From Phytoactinopolyspora halotolerans (GTDB lineage Bacteria; Actinomycetota; Actinomycetes; Jiangellales; Jiangellaceae): a stretch of 64,000 nt of DNA. Of this stretch, positions 55,276 through 63,972 are shown piece after piece. Under the pieces are notes generated by a model. That model did no database searches. It saw only the letters and a program-made list of their open reading frames with translations, and was not told the origin of the DNA. Numbering within the stretch: the stretch's first letter is position 1; every line of letters begins with the position of its first letter. Position numbers and translations under genes: made by a program. The stretch spans positions 1 to 64,000 of the forward strand of contig NZ_JAAGOA010000014.1 in assembly GCF_010550675.1 (NCBI RefSeq). The letters are read 5' to 3'.

Positions 55276-55351
55276 CCGGATGTCCGCATCCGGCGACCCG
55301 GCCGAAAGCCGGGTACACAGCGGCGGCGAGTCCGTCCCGACAGTTCCGCCG
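55276..55351 (+). ncRNA. Candidate structured leader RNA (three successive hairpins)
   Basis: Between the FAH gene and the aminotransferase start, three stems follow one another. They are CCGGATG/CATCCGG with loop UCCG (55276-55293), ACCCGGC/GCCGGGT with loop CGAAA (55296-55314), and CGGCGG/CCGCCG (55321-55351). The last ends shortly before the ribosome site (GGAGG) and GTG 55372. The compact arrangement suggests a cis-acting leader such as a riboswitch or translation attenuator. No known riboswitch class was recognised. Confidence 0.4.
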
Positions 55352-55371
55352 GACGAGGTTGGAGGCCAGGA

Positions 55372-56676
55372 GTGGCTCGGAAGCTGGAACACAGCGAGGC
55401 GCTGTACGCGCGTGCTCGTCAGGTCATCGCCGGCGGCGTGTCCAGCGACGCGCGCCGTCTTCCCGGCACACCTCTCTACGTCGACCGGGCTCAGGGCAGC
55501 CGGCTGTGGGACGCGGACGGCAACGCCTACATCGACTACGTTCTGGGGCAGGGACCGGCGATCCTGGGACACAGCCCGGATGTGCTGGCCGATGCGGTCG
55601 CGGCACAGATGCGTCGTGGGGTGACCTATTCCGCGCAGCACCTGACGGAGATCGAGGTGGCGGAGCGGATCCGGTCCATGGTCCCGTGCGCGGAGCTGAT
55701 CCGGTTCAACTCGGTGGGCTCGGAGGCCGCACATGCCGCGCTCCGGCTGGCGCGCGGGCACACCGGCCGGGACAAGGTCATCAAGTTCGAGGGCCACTAC
55801 CACGGCTGGTTCGACCCGGTGTTGTTCAGCGTGCACCCGCCGCTGGACGCGGCCGGTCCCGCCGACCGGCCGGTCGCGGTGCCCGGCTCCGGCGGCCAGC
55901 TGCCCGGCCAGGCGGCCGATCTGGTGCTGACCCGCTGGAACGACCTGGACGCGTTGACCGACACCGTCGCCCGCCATCGCGGCGAGATCGCCGCCGTCGT
56001 CATGGAGCCTGTCCTGTGCAACTCCGGGGCGATCACCCCCGACGACGCCTACCTCAGCGCGGTCCGGCGGATCTGCGACGACGAGGGCATCCTGCTCATC
56101 TTCGACGAGGTGATCACCGGCTTCCGGGTGGCGCCGGGCGGTGCCCAGGAGCGGCTCGGGATCACCCCGGACATCGGCGTCTTCGGCAAGGCCATGGCCG
56201 GCGGGATGCAGGTCTCGGCGCTGGCCGGCAAGGCGGCGGTGATGGAGACGATCGCCTCGGGCAAGGTCTCGCACGCGGGGACCTTCAACTCGCATCCGGT
56301 CGCGATGGCCGGTGCACGCGCCGTCCTGGAGGTGCTCGACGAGAAGCGGGACGACATCTATCCGGAGATGGAGCGGCGGGGCCGGCGGCTGATGGACGGG
56401 TTCGCCGCGATCGCCTCGCGTCTAGGAGTGCCGATGCTGGTCCAGGGGACCGGGCACCTGTTCCAGACGTATCTGACCGGACGGCCAGACGTCAGGGATT
56501 ATCGTGAGTTCGCGGCCACGGACCGGGCCACCATGGCGCGGCTGCACGGCCTGCTGCTCGAGGAGGGGATCAACATGGTCCCGCGCGGCCTCTGGTTCCT
56601 GTCCGCCGCACACACCGACGACGACATCGACGCGACCCTGGCGGCCTTCGAGAACGCGCTCGCCAAGCTCTCATGA
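55372..56676 (+). CDS. Class III aminotransferase (glutamate-1-semialdehyde aminomutase-like)
   Basis: A 434-aa PLP enzyme of the HemL-like group. Motifs in order: GVSSDARRLPGTPLYVDRA, the SVGSEAAHAALRLAR phosphate-site, HYHGW, DEVITGFRVAPGGAQ (Asp for PLP nitrogen), and the Schiff-base lysine in GVFGKAMAGGM (Lys near residue 272). True HemL uses glutamate semialdehyde, but its position next to a sugar aminotransferase suggests a keto-sugar or amino-sugar substrate. GTG 55372 has GGAGG about 8 nt upstream. Confidence 0.88.
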   Translation: MARKLEHSEALYARARQVIAGGVSSDARRLPGTPLYVDRAQGSRLWDADGNAYIDYVLGQGPAILGHSPDVLADAVAAQMRRGVTYSAQHLTEIEVAERIRSMVPCAELIRFNSVGSEAAHAALRLARGHTGRDKVIKFEGHYHGWFDPVLFSVHPPLDAAGPADRPVAVPGSGGQLPGQAADLVLTRWNDLDALTDTVARHRGEIAAVVMEPVLCNSGAITPDDAYLSAVRRICDDEGILLIFDEVITGFRVAPGGAQERLGITPDIGVFGKAMAGGMQVSALAGKAAVMETIASGKVSHAGTFNSHPVAMAGARAVLEVLDEKRDDIYPEMERRGRRLMDGFAAIASRLGVPMLVQGTGHLFQTYLTGRPDVRDYREFAATDRATMARLHGLLLEEGINMVPRGLWFLSAAHTDDDIDATLAAFENALAKLS

Positions 56677-56698
56677 TCACCAGCGGTCGACCGTCATC

Positions 56699-56738
56699 GC
56701 CGTGGATCACTGGTGTGTCCACCCCGGCGATCCACGGC
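56699..56738 (+). terminator. Hairpin between two aminotransferase genes
   Basis: GCCGTGGATC and GATCCACGGC are perfect 10-bp arms around a 20-nt loop that holds an inner GGTG/CACC stem. The structure is 22 nt after the first gene and 36 nt before the ATG of the second. It may terminate, attenuate or protect the transcript and so set the ratio of the two enzymes. Confidence 0.5.
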
Positions 56739-56773
56739 AATAGTGGCCGATCACTGATCCGGAGGAGACACCC

Positions 56774-58003
56774 ATGGACGTGACCACCGATACGCTCGCG
56801 CTGCACGGCGGAACACCCGCGCTCGGCCCCGGCGACACCATCCCCGGCTGGCCGGAGCACGACGACGCGGAGGAGCAGGCCGTGCTGGGCGTGCTGCGGT
56901 CTGGGCGCTGGGGCAGCACGCACGGCGACGTCGTGGCCACGTTCGAGCGCGAGTTCGCCGACTACCAACAGGCGGCGCACGGGATCTGCCTGGTCAACGG
57001 GACCATGGCGATCGTGGTGGCGTTGCGCGCGTGCGGCGTGGGCATCGGCGACGAGGTCATCGTGCCGCCGTACACGTTCATCGCCACCGCGTCCGCGGCC
57101 CTCTTCATCGGGGCGGTGCCGGTGTTCGCCGACGTCCAGCCCGCCACCCACCTGCTGGATCCGGCCGCGGTGGAGGCGGCGATCACGCCGCGGACCAAGG
57201 CGATCGTGGCGGTGCATCTGGCCGGCCGTCCGGCGGACATGGACGCGCTCGCTGCGGTGGCCGCCAGGCATAGTGTCGCCGTGGTGGAGGATGCGGCGCA
57301 GGCGCACGGTGCGGAGTACCGTGGACGCCGCGTCGGCGCGATCGGCGACGTCGGCACGTTCAGTTTCCAGAGCAGTAAGAACATGACCGCCGGCGAGGGC
57401 GGCGCGGTTCTCACCGACGACGAGCGGGCGGCGAACGCGCTGTATTCGCTGGTGAACGTCGGCCGCGTGCGCGGCGGCGGCTGGTACGAGCACACGTCCG
57501 TCGGTTACAACCTGCGTCTGACCGAGTTCCAGGCGGCGATCCTCCGCGCCCAGCTGGCCCGGCACCCGGCTCAGCAACAGGTGCGCGAGCGCAACGCGAC
57601 CCTGCTCACGCAGCTGCTCGGTGACGTGGACGGCATCGAGCTGGCGCAGCCGGACCCGGCGGTCACGGCGCACGGCCGGCACCTGTTCGTCTTCCGGGTG
57701 CCCGCACTGGGGGCCGCCGGCACGCGCGACGCGGCGGTGCGCGCGCTGGCCGCGGAAGGGCTTCCGGGGGCGTCGTCGGGATACGTTCCGCTGCACCGCA
57801 ACGAGGCGTTGATGCGCGAGACCCGAGCGGTTGTGGACCGGCTCGGTCAGCCATACCCGGAGCCGGACTGTCCGGTGGCCGATCAGGTGTCCACGGACAC
57901 GATCTGGCTGCCACAGCCGTATCTGCTCGGCGACGACGAGTTCACCCACCGCGTCGCGGGCGCCATCGCCAAGGTCGTCCGCGCGGCAGCAGCGCTGAAG
58001 TGA
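56774..58003 (+). CDS. DegT/DnrJ/EryC1/StrS family aminotransferase
   Basis: A 409-aa PLP-dependent sugar aminotransferase. Visible are VNGTMAIVVALRACGVG (PLP phosphate pocket), DEVIVPPYTFIATASA, VVEDAAQAHGAEY (Asp) and the catalytic lysine in FSFQSSKNMTAGEGGAV (Lys near residue 201). Relatives aminate keto-sugars such as scyllo-inosose or nucleotide-linked hexuloses. ATG 56774 follows CCGGAGGAG. Its presence beside catabolic genes may indicate reversible deamination of an amino sugar or inosamine. Confidence 0.92.
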   Translation: MDVTTDTLALHGGTPALGPGDTIPGWPEHDDAEEQAVLGVLRSGRWGSTHGDVVATFEREFADYQQAAHGICLVNGTMAIVVALRACGVGIGDEVIVPPYTFIATASAALFIGAVPVFADVQPATHLLDPAAVEAAITPRTKAIVAVHLAGRPADMDALAAVAARHSVAVVEDAAQAHGAEYRGRRVGAIGDVGTFSFQSSKNMTAGEGGAVLTDDERAANALYSLVNVGRVRGGGWYEHTSVGYNLRLTEFQAAILRAQLARHPAQQQVRERNATLLTQLLGDVDGIELAQPDPAVTAHGRHLFVFRVPALGAAGTRDAAVRALAAEGLPGASSGYVPLHRNEALMRETRAVVDRLGQPYPEPDCPVADQVSTDTIWLPQPYLLGDDEFTHRVAGAIAKVVRAAAALK

Positions 58004-58109
58004 GCCGCGAGCCGCGCCTGGAGTGACCCGTGACCACTCCGCGGTGGGACACCGGCCGACCGGATATTCGGTTGCCTGACCGCCGGCCGGCACGACACCC
58101 TCGTGGATC

Positions 58110-59024
58110 GTGGATGATCGATACAGCGATGGGCGCGCCGGAATCGACGCGGTCCTGGTCAAGCGGCTGCTGAAGGCGCAGTTCCCGCGGTGGGCGGATC
58201 TTCCGGTTACTCCGGTCGAGTACGACGGCTGGGACAACCGCACCTACCGGCTCGGCGACGAGATGACGGTGCGGCTGCCGACGCACGAGTCGTACGCCGC
58301 GGCCGTCGAGAAGGAGCATCGCTGGCTGCCGGTACTCGAACCGCGGCTGCCGGTACCGATCCCGACGCCGCTCGCGCTGGGCGCGCCCGGCGAGGGGTAC
58401 CCGCATCCGTGGGCGGTCCGGAACTGGCTGCCGGGGGAGACGGCACACCCGGAGCGCATCGCCGACATGACGGCGTTCGCCGTCGATGTGGCCGGGTTCA
58501 TCCGCGCGCTGCAGTGCATCGACGCGACCGCCGGCCCGGTCGCCGGCGCGCACAGCTTTTACCGGGGAACCCCGCCGTCGTCCTACGACGACGAGACGCG
58601 TAGCTCTCTGGCCGCGCTGGGCGACCGCGTCGACGCGCGCCGGGCGATGCCGGTGTGGGAAGCCGCCACGGAGAGTACGTGGCCCGGGGACCCGGTGTGG
58701 TTCCACGGAGATATCGCCCAGGGCAACCTGCTGGTGCGGGACGGCGAACTCGCCGCGGTGATCGACTTCGGGACCTCGGGCGTCGGCGATCCCGCCTGCG
58801 ACCTGGTGATCGCCTGGACGTTGTTCAGCGGTGCCAGCCGGGAGGCGTTTCGGGACGCGGTGGGGCAGGACGCGGCGACCTGGGCACGGGCGCGCGGCTG
58901 GGCGCTGTGGAAGGCGTTACTGGTGCTGGCGTTGAATCTCGACGCGGAGCCCGGCAGCGAGATCGTGCGGACGAACCGCAGGGTGATCGACGAGGTACTG
59001 GCCGATCACGAGCGGGCCGGCTGA
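58110..59024 (+). CDS. Aminoglycoside phosphotransferase family protein
   Basis: A 304-aa kinase-fold enzyme. The nucleotide-lobe opening is followed by the catalytic loop VWFHGDIAQGNLLV (Asp and Asn) and the magnesium motif AVIDFGTSGVGDPACDL. Length and motifs match the APH family used for antibiotic or small-alcohol phosphorylation; the substrate is unknown. GTG 58110 is the assumed start and lacks a clear ribosome site. A terminator-like hairpin follows 25 nt after the stop. Confidence 0.9.
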   Translation: MDDRYSDGRAGIDAVLVKRLLKAQFPRWADLPVTPVEYDGWDNRTYRLGDEMTVRLPTHESYAAAVEKEHRWLPVLEPRLPVPIPTPLALGAPGEGYPHPWAVRNWLPGETAHPERIADMTAFAVDVAGFIRALQCIDATAGPVAGAHSFYRGTPPSSYDDETRSSLAALGDRVDARRAMPVWEAATESTWPGDPVWFHGDIAQGNLLVRDGELAAVIDFGTSGVGDPACDLVIAWTLFSGASREAFRDAVGQDAATWARARGWALWKALLVLALNLDAEPGSEIVRTNRRVIDEVLADHERAG

Positions 59025-59048
59025 GCCCGGACCTGCCGCCGGACGCGT

Positions 59049-59065
59049 CGCCGACGGCGTCGGCG
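59049..59065 (+). terminator. Hairpin after the phosphotransferase gene
   Basis: CGCCGAC and GTCGGCG form a perfect 7-bp stem with a 3-nt GGC loop, 25 nt past the stop codon. The rest of the 171-nt gap to the next gene shows nothing else notable. Confidence 0.55.
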
Positions 59066-59195
59066 GACGTAGGCCGAAAGATGTAGGCGGCACCTCGCCC
59101 ACCCCGGAAGGTTCATCCCATCGGCCGATGCATCCCCGCCTGGCCACCACGGATAGTGGCATCGCACCTGTCGAGGGGACCACGGAGGAGAACAC

Positions 59196-59417
59196 ATGCG
59201 CGCGCTCGCGGACATCATCGGGATACTCCTGCTCATCCAGGGGATCGGCGGCTTGCTCGGCCCGCATGTCCCGGTCCTCGGAGATGAGTTCGGCCTGCTG
59301 CCGCACGTGGTCGACGGTGGAACCCTGACGGTGCTGCAGGCGGCGTGCATCGTCGTGGGCGTGGCTCTGGTCGGCCTGGCACGAATCGGGAACACGTCGG
59401 CCGGCTCGGCGTCGTAG
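59196..59417 (+). CDS. Small membrane protein (73 aa)
   Basis: ATG 59196 follows a strong GGAGGAG ribosome site. The product has two predicted membrane helices (DIIGILLLIQGIGGLLG and LTVLQAACIVVGVALVGLA) joined by a short loop with two histidines. No family was recognised. It is monocistronic and convergent with the ChaB-like gene. Confidence 0.75.
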   Translation: MRALADIIGILLLIQGIGGLLGPHVPVLGDEFGLLPHVVDGGTLTVLQAACIVVGVALVGLARIGNTSAGSAS

Positions 59418-59472
59418 CGACGCCTCCGCCGGCGCACATGAGTGCGCTGCCCAGGGTGCCGCGCGGTCAGGG

Positions 59473-59871
59473 TCAGCTGCGGCTCTTCTGAGTCCGTCGC
59501 CGGTTCTCCTTCTGGATCGCCTTGACCAACTCGTCCTTGGACATGTTCGAGCGGCCGGAGATGTCCAGCTTCTGGGCGGTCTCGTACAGGTCCTGCTTCG
59601 ACGCGTTGGCGTCGACACCACCGGCGGTCTTGCGGTCTCGTTGTCGCGCGCCGCCCTTGGCCTGCTGATCGGAAGGCCCCTTGCCGTCCTTGGGCTCCCA
59701 GTGGTCGCCGACCTTCTTGAACTCGTGCTTCAACGCCGAGAAGGCGGTGCGGTGCGCCCGCTCGCCTTCGCCGTAGCTGTCCACGGCGGAGTCATGCGCC
59801 TTGGACCAGATCTCCTGCGCACGCTTGTTGGAGCGTTGAATGGTCGAGGGCATCTCTTCACGGGCTGGCAT
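59473..59871 (-). CDS. ChaB-like/Rho N-terminal domain protein
   Basis: A 132-aa basic protein. Residues about 5-55 match the ChaB family (PSTIQRSNKRAQEIWSKAHD, AFSALKHEFKKVG), and the C-terminus is a Rho-N/SAP-like nucleic-acid-binding helix pair (KQDLYETAQKLDISGRSNMS, KDELVKAIQKENRRR). A Gly/Gln/Lys-rich linker joins them. It probably binds DNA or RNA, possibly under stress; the ChaB name derives from a cation-transport locus and should not be read as function. ATG 59871 is chosen; Met7 at 59853 is possible. Confidence 0.88.
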   Translation of the reverse strand: MPAREEMPSTIQRSNKRAQEIWSKAHDSAVDSYGEGERAHRTAFSALKHEFKKVGDHWEPKDGKGPSDQQAKGGARQRDRKTAGGVDANASKQDLYETAQKLDISGRSNMSKDELVKAIQKENRRRTQKSRS

Positions 59872-60010
59872 GGTTCTCACCCACCTCCCTGCGGTGGCTA
59901 CTTCTTGCCCTGCCGTATACCCAGCGCCTTGCGTGGCTAACTTGTCCGTGAGCTGGGCGGTTCGAAAGCGCGAGCCATGGTCGCGCCGGAACGGGGTAGC
60001 CGATGTGGCC

Positions 60011-60853
60011 ATGACTGACATCGCTGATAGCCGTGTGACCACCGTGATCATCACGCTCGACGGCGGCGACACGCTGACCCGGACGGTGCGGTGGCACCAG
60101 ACGCCGGTGATCCTGATCGACAACGGGTCCGCCGACGGGGCGGCCGAGACCGCGGCTCGGGAGAACCCGCACGTGGAGCTGATCCGGCTCGCCTCCAATG
60201 TCGGCGCGCCCGCACGCAATCTCGGAGTCCGGCTCGCCCGCACGCCGTACGTCGCGTTCGCCGACGACGACTCGTGGTGGGCACCGGGCGCGCTCGACCG
60301 CGCGGTCGCCATCCTCGACGAGCATCCCGACATCGCGGTGGTCGCGGCGCGGGTCCTGGTCGGCGACGACGGCCGGACCGACCCGCTGTGTGCCGAGATG
60401 GCCGAATCGCCATTACCCGAGCGGCCGGACGTTCCCGGCCGCGCGATCGTCGGCTTCACCTGCTTCTCCGTCGTCGTCCGCCGGGACGCCTTTCTGGATG
60501 CCGGTGGATTCGACGACGTGATCTTCTTCAACGGCGAGGAGGAGCGGCTGGCCCTGGACCTGTTGGCGGCCGGCTGGGACCTGGTGTACGCGCCGGACGT
60601 GGTCGCGCGGCACGACCCGCCGCAGGACCGTGACCGCGCCGATCGGTGGCGGCTCGGCCTGCGTAACCAGGTGCTGACCGCCACGATGCGTCGCTCCTGG
60701 CCGATGGTCGCCCGAAACGTCTGGCAGGCGGCGCGCGAACCCCAGGGCCGGCGGGCGCTGCTGACCGTCGTGCCCCGCCTTCCCGCGGCGCTGCGCGGCC
60801 GTCGCCCCGTCCCGCCGCGTGTGGAGCGGCGTATGGCGGCGGTGGGCAAGTAG
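60011..60853 (+). CDS. Glycosyltransferase family 2 protein
   Basis: A 280-aa GT-A enzyme: VTTVIITLDGGDTLTRTV, NGSADGAAE (nucleotide site), GAPARNLGVRLARTPYVAF, the DDD metal motif (ADDDSWW), and GGFDDVIFFNGEEERLALDL near the catalytic base. It transfers a sugar from a nucleotide donor at the membrane face. It is the first gene of the glycan cluster, 170 nt before the GT9 gene. Confidence 0.9.
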   Translation: MTDIADSRVTTVIITLDGGDTLTRTVRWHQTPVILIDNGSADGAAETAARENPHVELIRLASNVGAPARNLGVRLARTPYVAFADDDSWWAPGALDRAVAILDEHPDIAVVAARVLVGDDGRTDPLCAEMAESPLPERPDVPGRAIVGFTCFSVVVRRDAFLDAGGFDDVIFFNGEEERLALDLLAAGWDLVYAPDVVARHDPPQDRDRADRWRLGLRNQVLTATMRRSWPMVARNVWQAAREPQGRRALLTVVPRLPAALRGRRPVPPRVERRMAAVGK

Positions 60854-61022
60854 TCACGGCTCGCCGTGTCGTCCCTGGTCACGGTGGTGACGTCGGCCCG
60901 CCGGAGCGTTGCTGGCAGAAGCGCTTGCAGAAAGGAAGCGTTTCTCACCTGTCGAAGTGGGCACTTGTTGCAACCAAGCGGACTTTCCGAAACGACACTT
61001 CGCAGAACGGGGGATCGGTGGG

Positions 61023-62051
61023 TTGACACAGCATGTGCTCTGCGTACGGCTCGACAACGCCGGCGACGTCCTGCTGGCCGGTCCGGCGATCCGGGCCGTC
61101 GCGGACTCGGCGGCCGCGGTCACCGTTCTCGCCGGTCCCGCCGGTGCGGACGCGGCTCGCCTGTTGCCCGGCGTCAACGACGTGATCGAGTGGCGCTGCC
61201 CGTGGATCGACCTGGACCAGCCGAAGGTGGACCCGGGCGACCTGGCACTGCTGAAGGTGCAGTTGCTGATGCGCGGCATCGACGCCGCGCTGATCTTCAC
61301 GTCGTTCCACCAGTCGGCGCTGCCCACGGCGCTGGTGCTGCGCACAGCCGATGTCGGCTGGGTCGGCGCGATCAGCCAGGACTATCCCGGCGCGCTGCTC
61401 GATCTGCGGCACCGGGTGGACGAGGACCAACCGGAGGCGGAACGCGCGTTGTCGCTGGCCGAGGCGGCCGGATACCGGCTCCCGGACGGCGACGACGGCG
61501 CTCTGCGGGTGCGCGGCCCGCTGCCGGACGTCGGCCGTCTCACCGGTGATACGCCATACGTGGTGCTGCATCCGGGCACATCGGCACCGGCGCGGGCATG
61601 GCCGGCCGAGCGTTACGCCGAGGCCGCCAAGCTGCTGCAGGCGGCCGGTTACCGGGTGGTGGTCACCGGTACCGCGAACGAGACAGCGCTGACCTGCACG
61701 GTGAGCGTCGGCGACGCGGTCGACCTCGGTGGGCGGACGACGTTCTCTGAGCTGGCCGCCGTGCTCGCCGGAGCGGACGCGGTCGTAGTGGGCAACACCG
61801 GCCCCGCGCACCTGGCGGCCGCCGTCCGCACCCCCGTCGTGTCGTTGTTCGCGCCGACGGTCCCGGCGGTGCGGTGGGCACCGTATGGCGTGCCGGCCGT
61901 GCTCCTCGGCGACCAGAACGCCCCGTGCCGGGACACCCGCGCGGTCAGCTGCCCGGTGCCGGGGCACCCGTGCCTGTCGTCGGTGACCGCCGACGAGGTG
62001 GTCGACGCGGTGGAGAACCTCAACGAGAACCCGGAGAGGGTGCAGATATGA
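61023..62051 (+). CDS. Glycosyltransferase family 9 (heptosyltransferase-like) protein
   Basis: A 342-aa GT-B enzyme from TTG 61023, with GGGGG about 10 nt upstream. It has the opening VLCVRLDNAGDVLLAGPAIRA, the donor-site VVLHPGTSAPARAWP and GNTGPAHLAAA, all typical of ADP-heptose:LPS heptosyltransferases. Actinobacteria lack LPS, so the acceptor must be another glycan or glycolipid. The open frame extends upstream to 60909 without a family-like sequence. A long 7-bp inverted repeat (CGAAGTG/CACTTCG, about 60953-61003) lies in the leader. Its stop overlaps the next ATG. Confidence 0.88.
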   Translation: MTQHVLCVRLDNAGDVLLAGPAIRAVADSAAAVTVLAGPAGADAARLLPGVNDVIEWRCPWIDLDQPKVDPGDLALLKVQLLMRGIDAALIFTSFHQSALPTALVLRTADVGWVGAISQDYPGALLDLRHRVDEDQPEAERALSLAEAAGYRLPDGDDGALRVRGPLPDVGRLTGDTPYVVLHPGTSAPARAWPAERYAEAAKLLQAAGYRVVVTGTANETALTCTVSVGDAVDLGGRTTFSELAAVLAGADAVVVGNTGPAHLAAAVRTPVVSLFAPTVPAVRWAPYGVPAVLLGDQNAPCRDTRAVSCPVPGHPCLSSVTADEVVDAVENLNENPERVQI

Positions 62052-63295
62052 AGATCGCCATGGTCTCCGAACACGCCAACCCGCTCGCCGTCATCGGCGG
62101 GGTCGACGCCGGCGGGCAGAACATCCACGTTGCGGCGCTCTCCGCCGCACTCGCCCGACGGGGCCACGACGTCACGGTGTTCACCCGTCGCGACGATCCG
62201 GCCGTTCCGACCCAGGTGCGCACCGCGGACGGGTACACGGTGGAGCACGTGCCCGCCGGTCCGCCGACGGACGTCCCCAAGGATGACCTGCTGCCGCACA
62301 TGTCCGCGTTCGGCGACTATCTGGCCGAGCGGTGGGTGTCCGAGCCGTTCGACATCGCACACGCGCACTTCTGGATGAGCGGCCTGGCCGCCACCCGGGC
62401 GGCTCGCACGGCGGCGATCCCGGTGGTGCAGACGTTTCACGCGCTCGGCACCGTGAAGCGTCGCCATCAGGGCGCGAACGACACCAGCCCGCCGGAGCGG
62501 ATCCACTGTGAGTCCGAGCTGTGCGCCGGCGTCGACCACATCATCGCCACCTGCACCGACGAGGTGAAGGAGCTGTCGGCGATGGGTGTGGACGACGGGT
62601 TGGTCAGTGTGGTGCCGTGTGGGGTCAACCTCGACCTGTTCCGCCCCAAGGCACAGCTCGACGCCGAGTTCGACGCCGAACTCGGGCAGAGCTGCCGGGT
62701 GCGGCTGCTCTCCGTCGGCCGGCTGGTCGAGCGCAAGGGTCTCGCGGACATCGTGGACGCGCTGCCCGACGTGCCTGAGGCTGAACTCGTGGTGGCCGGC
62801 GGGCCGTCGGCGGACGCGCTCTGGCTCGACCCGGAGGTGCAGCGGTTGACGGCGCGGGCGCAGGCCAACGGGACGGCGGACCGGCTGCGGTTCCTCGGGC
62901 GGGTGCGGCGAGAGCAGATGCCCGGCCTCTTCACAGCCGGCGACCTGGTGGTCACCGTCCCGTGGTACGAGCCGTTCGGCATCGTGCCGGTGGAGGCGAT
63001 GGCGTGCGGCCGTCCCGTCGTCGGCTCGGCCGTCGGTGGACTGCTCGACACGGTGGTGCCGGGCGTGACCGGCGAGGTGGTGCCGCCGCACGATCCGGGC
63101 CGGCTGGCGGAGGTACTCCGGGAGCTGATCGACGACCCGGACCGCCGTCGCGCGTATGGGCACGCCGGTGTGGAGCGGGCCCGCAGCCGGTACAGCTGGC
63201 ACACGGTCGCTCGCCGGACCGAAGACGCGTACGCGTGGGTGCGGTCGCGCACGTCCGCGGCCTCCCCAGCTCAGCACATGGAGGTGTGGCGATGA
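62048..63295 (+). CDS. Glycosyltransferase family 4 protein
   Basis: A 415-aa GT-B enzyme with the N-terminal GGVDAGGQNIHVAALSAALARRGHDV (sucrose-phosphate-synthase-like glycine loop), HAHFWMSGLAA, and the E-x7-E donor motif in YEPFGIVPVEAMACGRPVVG. It transfers an activated sugar, retaining its configuration. ATG 62048 overlaps the stop of the GT9 gene (ATGA), and its TGA overlaps the ATG of the isomerase gene. Confidence 0.94.
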   Translation: MKIAMVSEHANPLAVIGGVDAGGQNIHVAALSAALARRGHDVTVFTRRDDPAVPTQVRTADGYTVEHVPAGPPTDVPKDDLLPHMSAFGDYLAERWVSEPFDIAHAHFWMSGLAATRAARTAAIPVVQTFHALGTVKRRHQGANDTSPPERIHCESELCAGVDHIIATCTDEVKELSAMGVDDGLVSVVPCGVNLDLFRPKAQLDAEFDAELGQSCRVRLLSVGRLVERKGLADIVDALPDVPEAELVVAGGPSADALWLDPEVQRLTARAQANGTADRLRFLGRVRREQMPGLFTAGDLVVTVPWYEPFGIVPVEAMACGRPVVGSAVGGLLDTVVPGVTGEVVPPHDPGRLAEVLRELIDDPDRRRAYGHAGVERARSRYSWHTVARRTEDAYAWVRSRTSAASPAQHMEVWR

Positions 63296-63972
63296 GTACA
63301 GCCGGGACGGAGCCGTCTCCGCCGGCGCCGCAGTCTCCGCCGGCGCCGCCGTGCGGCCACGACCACCTCGGCATGCTGGCCGACGCGCTGGCCGGCTCCC
63401 GGGAATGGGTGGACACCGCGCACCGGTGGGGCGGCGAGCTGGCGGGCGTGCTGGCCGGCGGTGGGCGGTTGCTGACGGCCGGCAACGGCGGCAGCGCGGC
63501 CGAAGCCCAACACCTCACCGCCGAACTGGTGGGGCGGTACCGGGATGAGCGGCCGCCGTTCTCCGCGATCTGCCTGAGCGCGGAGACATCGAGCTTGACC
63601 GCGATCGGTAACGACTACCCGGCGGCGGAGCTGTTCGCCCGGCAAGTCCAGGCGCACGGCCGCCGTGGCGACGTGCTGGTCCTGATGTCGACCAGTGGAC
63701 GCAGCCCGAACATCCTGTCCGCCGCCGAACGCGGACGCGCCGCCGGGCTGCGGGTGTGGGCCTTCACCGGTTCTCGGCCGAACCCGCTGGAGGCGGTGGT
63801 GGACGAGGCGCTGTGCATCGACGCACCGGCGACCGCCACCGTGCAGGAGCTGCACCTGGTGGCCCTGCACATCCTGTGTGCCGGGTTCGACGCCGCGTTG
63901 CGGCGGTCGGACCAGAACGCTGCCGGCCGCGCTCCTCGGCGCGCCGGCAGGGAGATGGAGGTGACGCGATGA
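63292..63972 (+). CDS. gmhA: SIS-domain protein, phosphoheptose isomerase-like
   Basis: A 226-aa protein matching GmhA, which converts sedoheptulose 7-phosphate to D-glycero-D-manno-heptose 7-phosphate. Key motifs are LLTAGNGGSAAEAQHLTAEL, ETSSLTAIGNDY, MSTSGRSPNIL and VQELHLVALHILC (metal-site Gln/Glu/His). An N-terminal Pro-rich extension of about 25 residues precedes the SIS domain. It overlaps both neighbours by 4 nt and feeds the heptose pathway inferred for this operon. The symbol rests on motif similarity. Confidence 0.85.
   Translation: MSTAGTEPSPPAPQSPPAPPCGHDHLGMLADALAGSREWVDTAHRWGGELAGVLAGGGRLLTAGNGGSAAEAQHLTAELVGRYRDERPPFSAICLSAETSSLTAIGNDYPAAELFARQVQAHGRRGDVLVLMSTSGRSPNILSAAERGRAAGLRVWAFTGSRPNPLEAVVDEALCIDAPATATVQELHLVALHILCAGFDAALRRSDQNAAGRAPRRAGREMEVTR

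Noticed and set aside
55346-55366. Possible mini-ykkC (guanidine-III) riboswitch signal CCGGACGAGG
   Set aside because: That class needs two such hairpins; only one copy occurs here and no guanidine-related gene follows.
60953-61003. CGAAGTG/CACTTCG inverted repeat as a riboswitch before the GT9 gene
   Set aside because: The stem is only 7 bp with a loop of about 35 nt and no internal structure, which is too weak to call.
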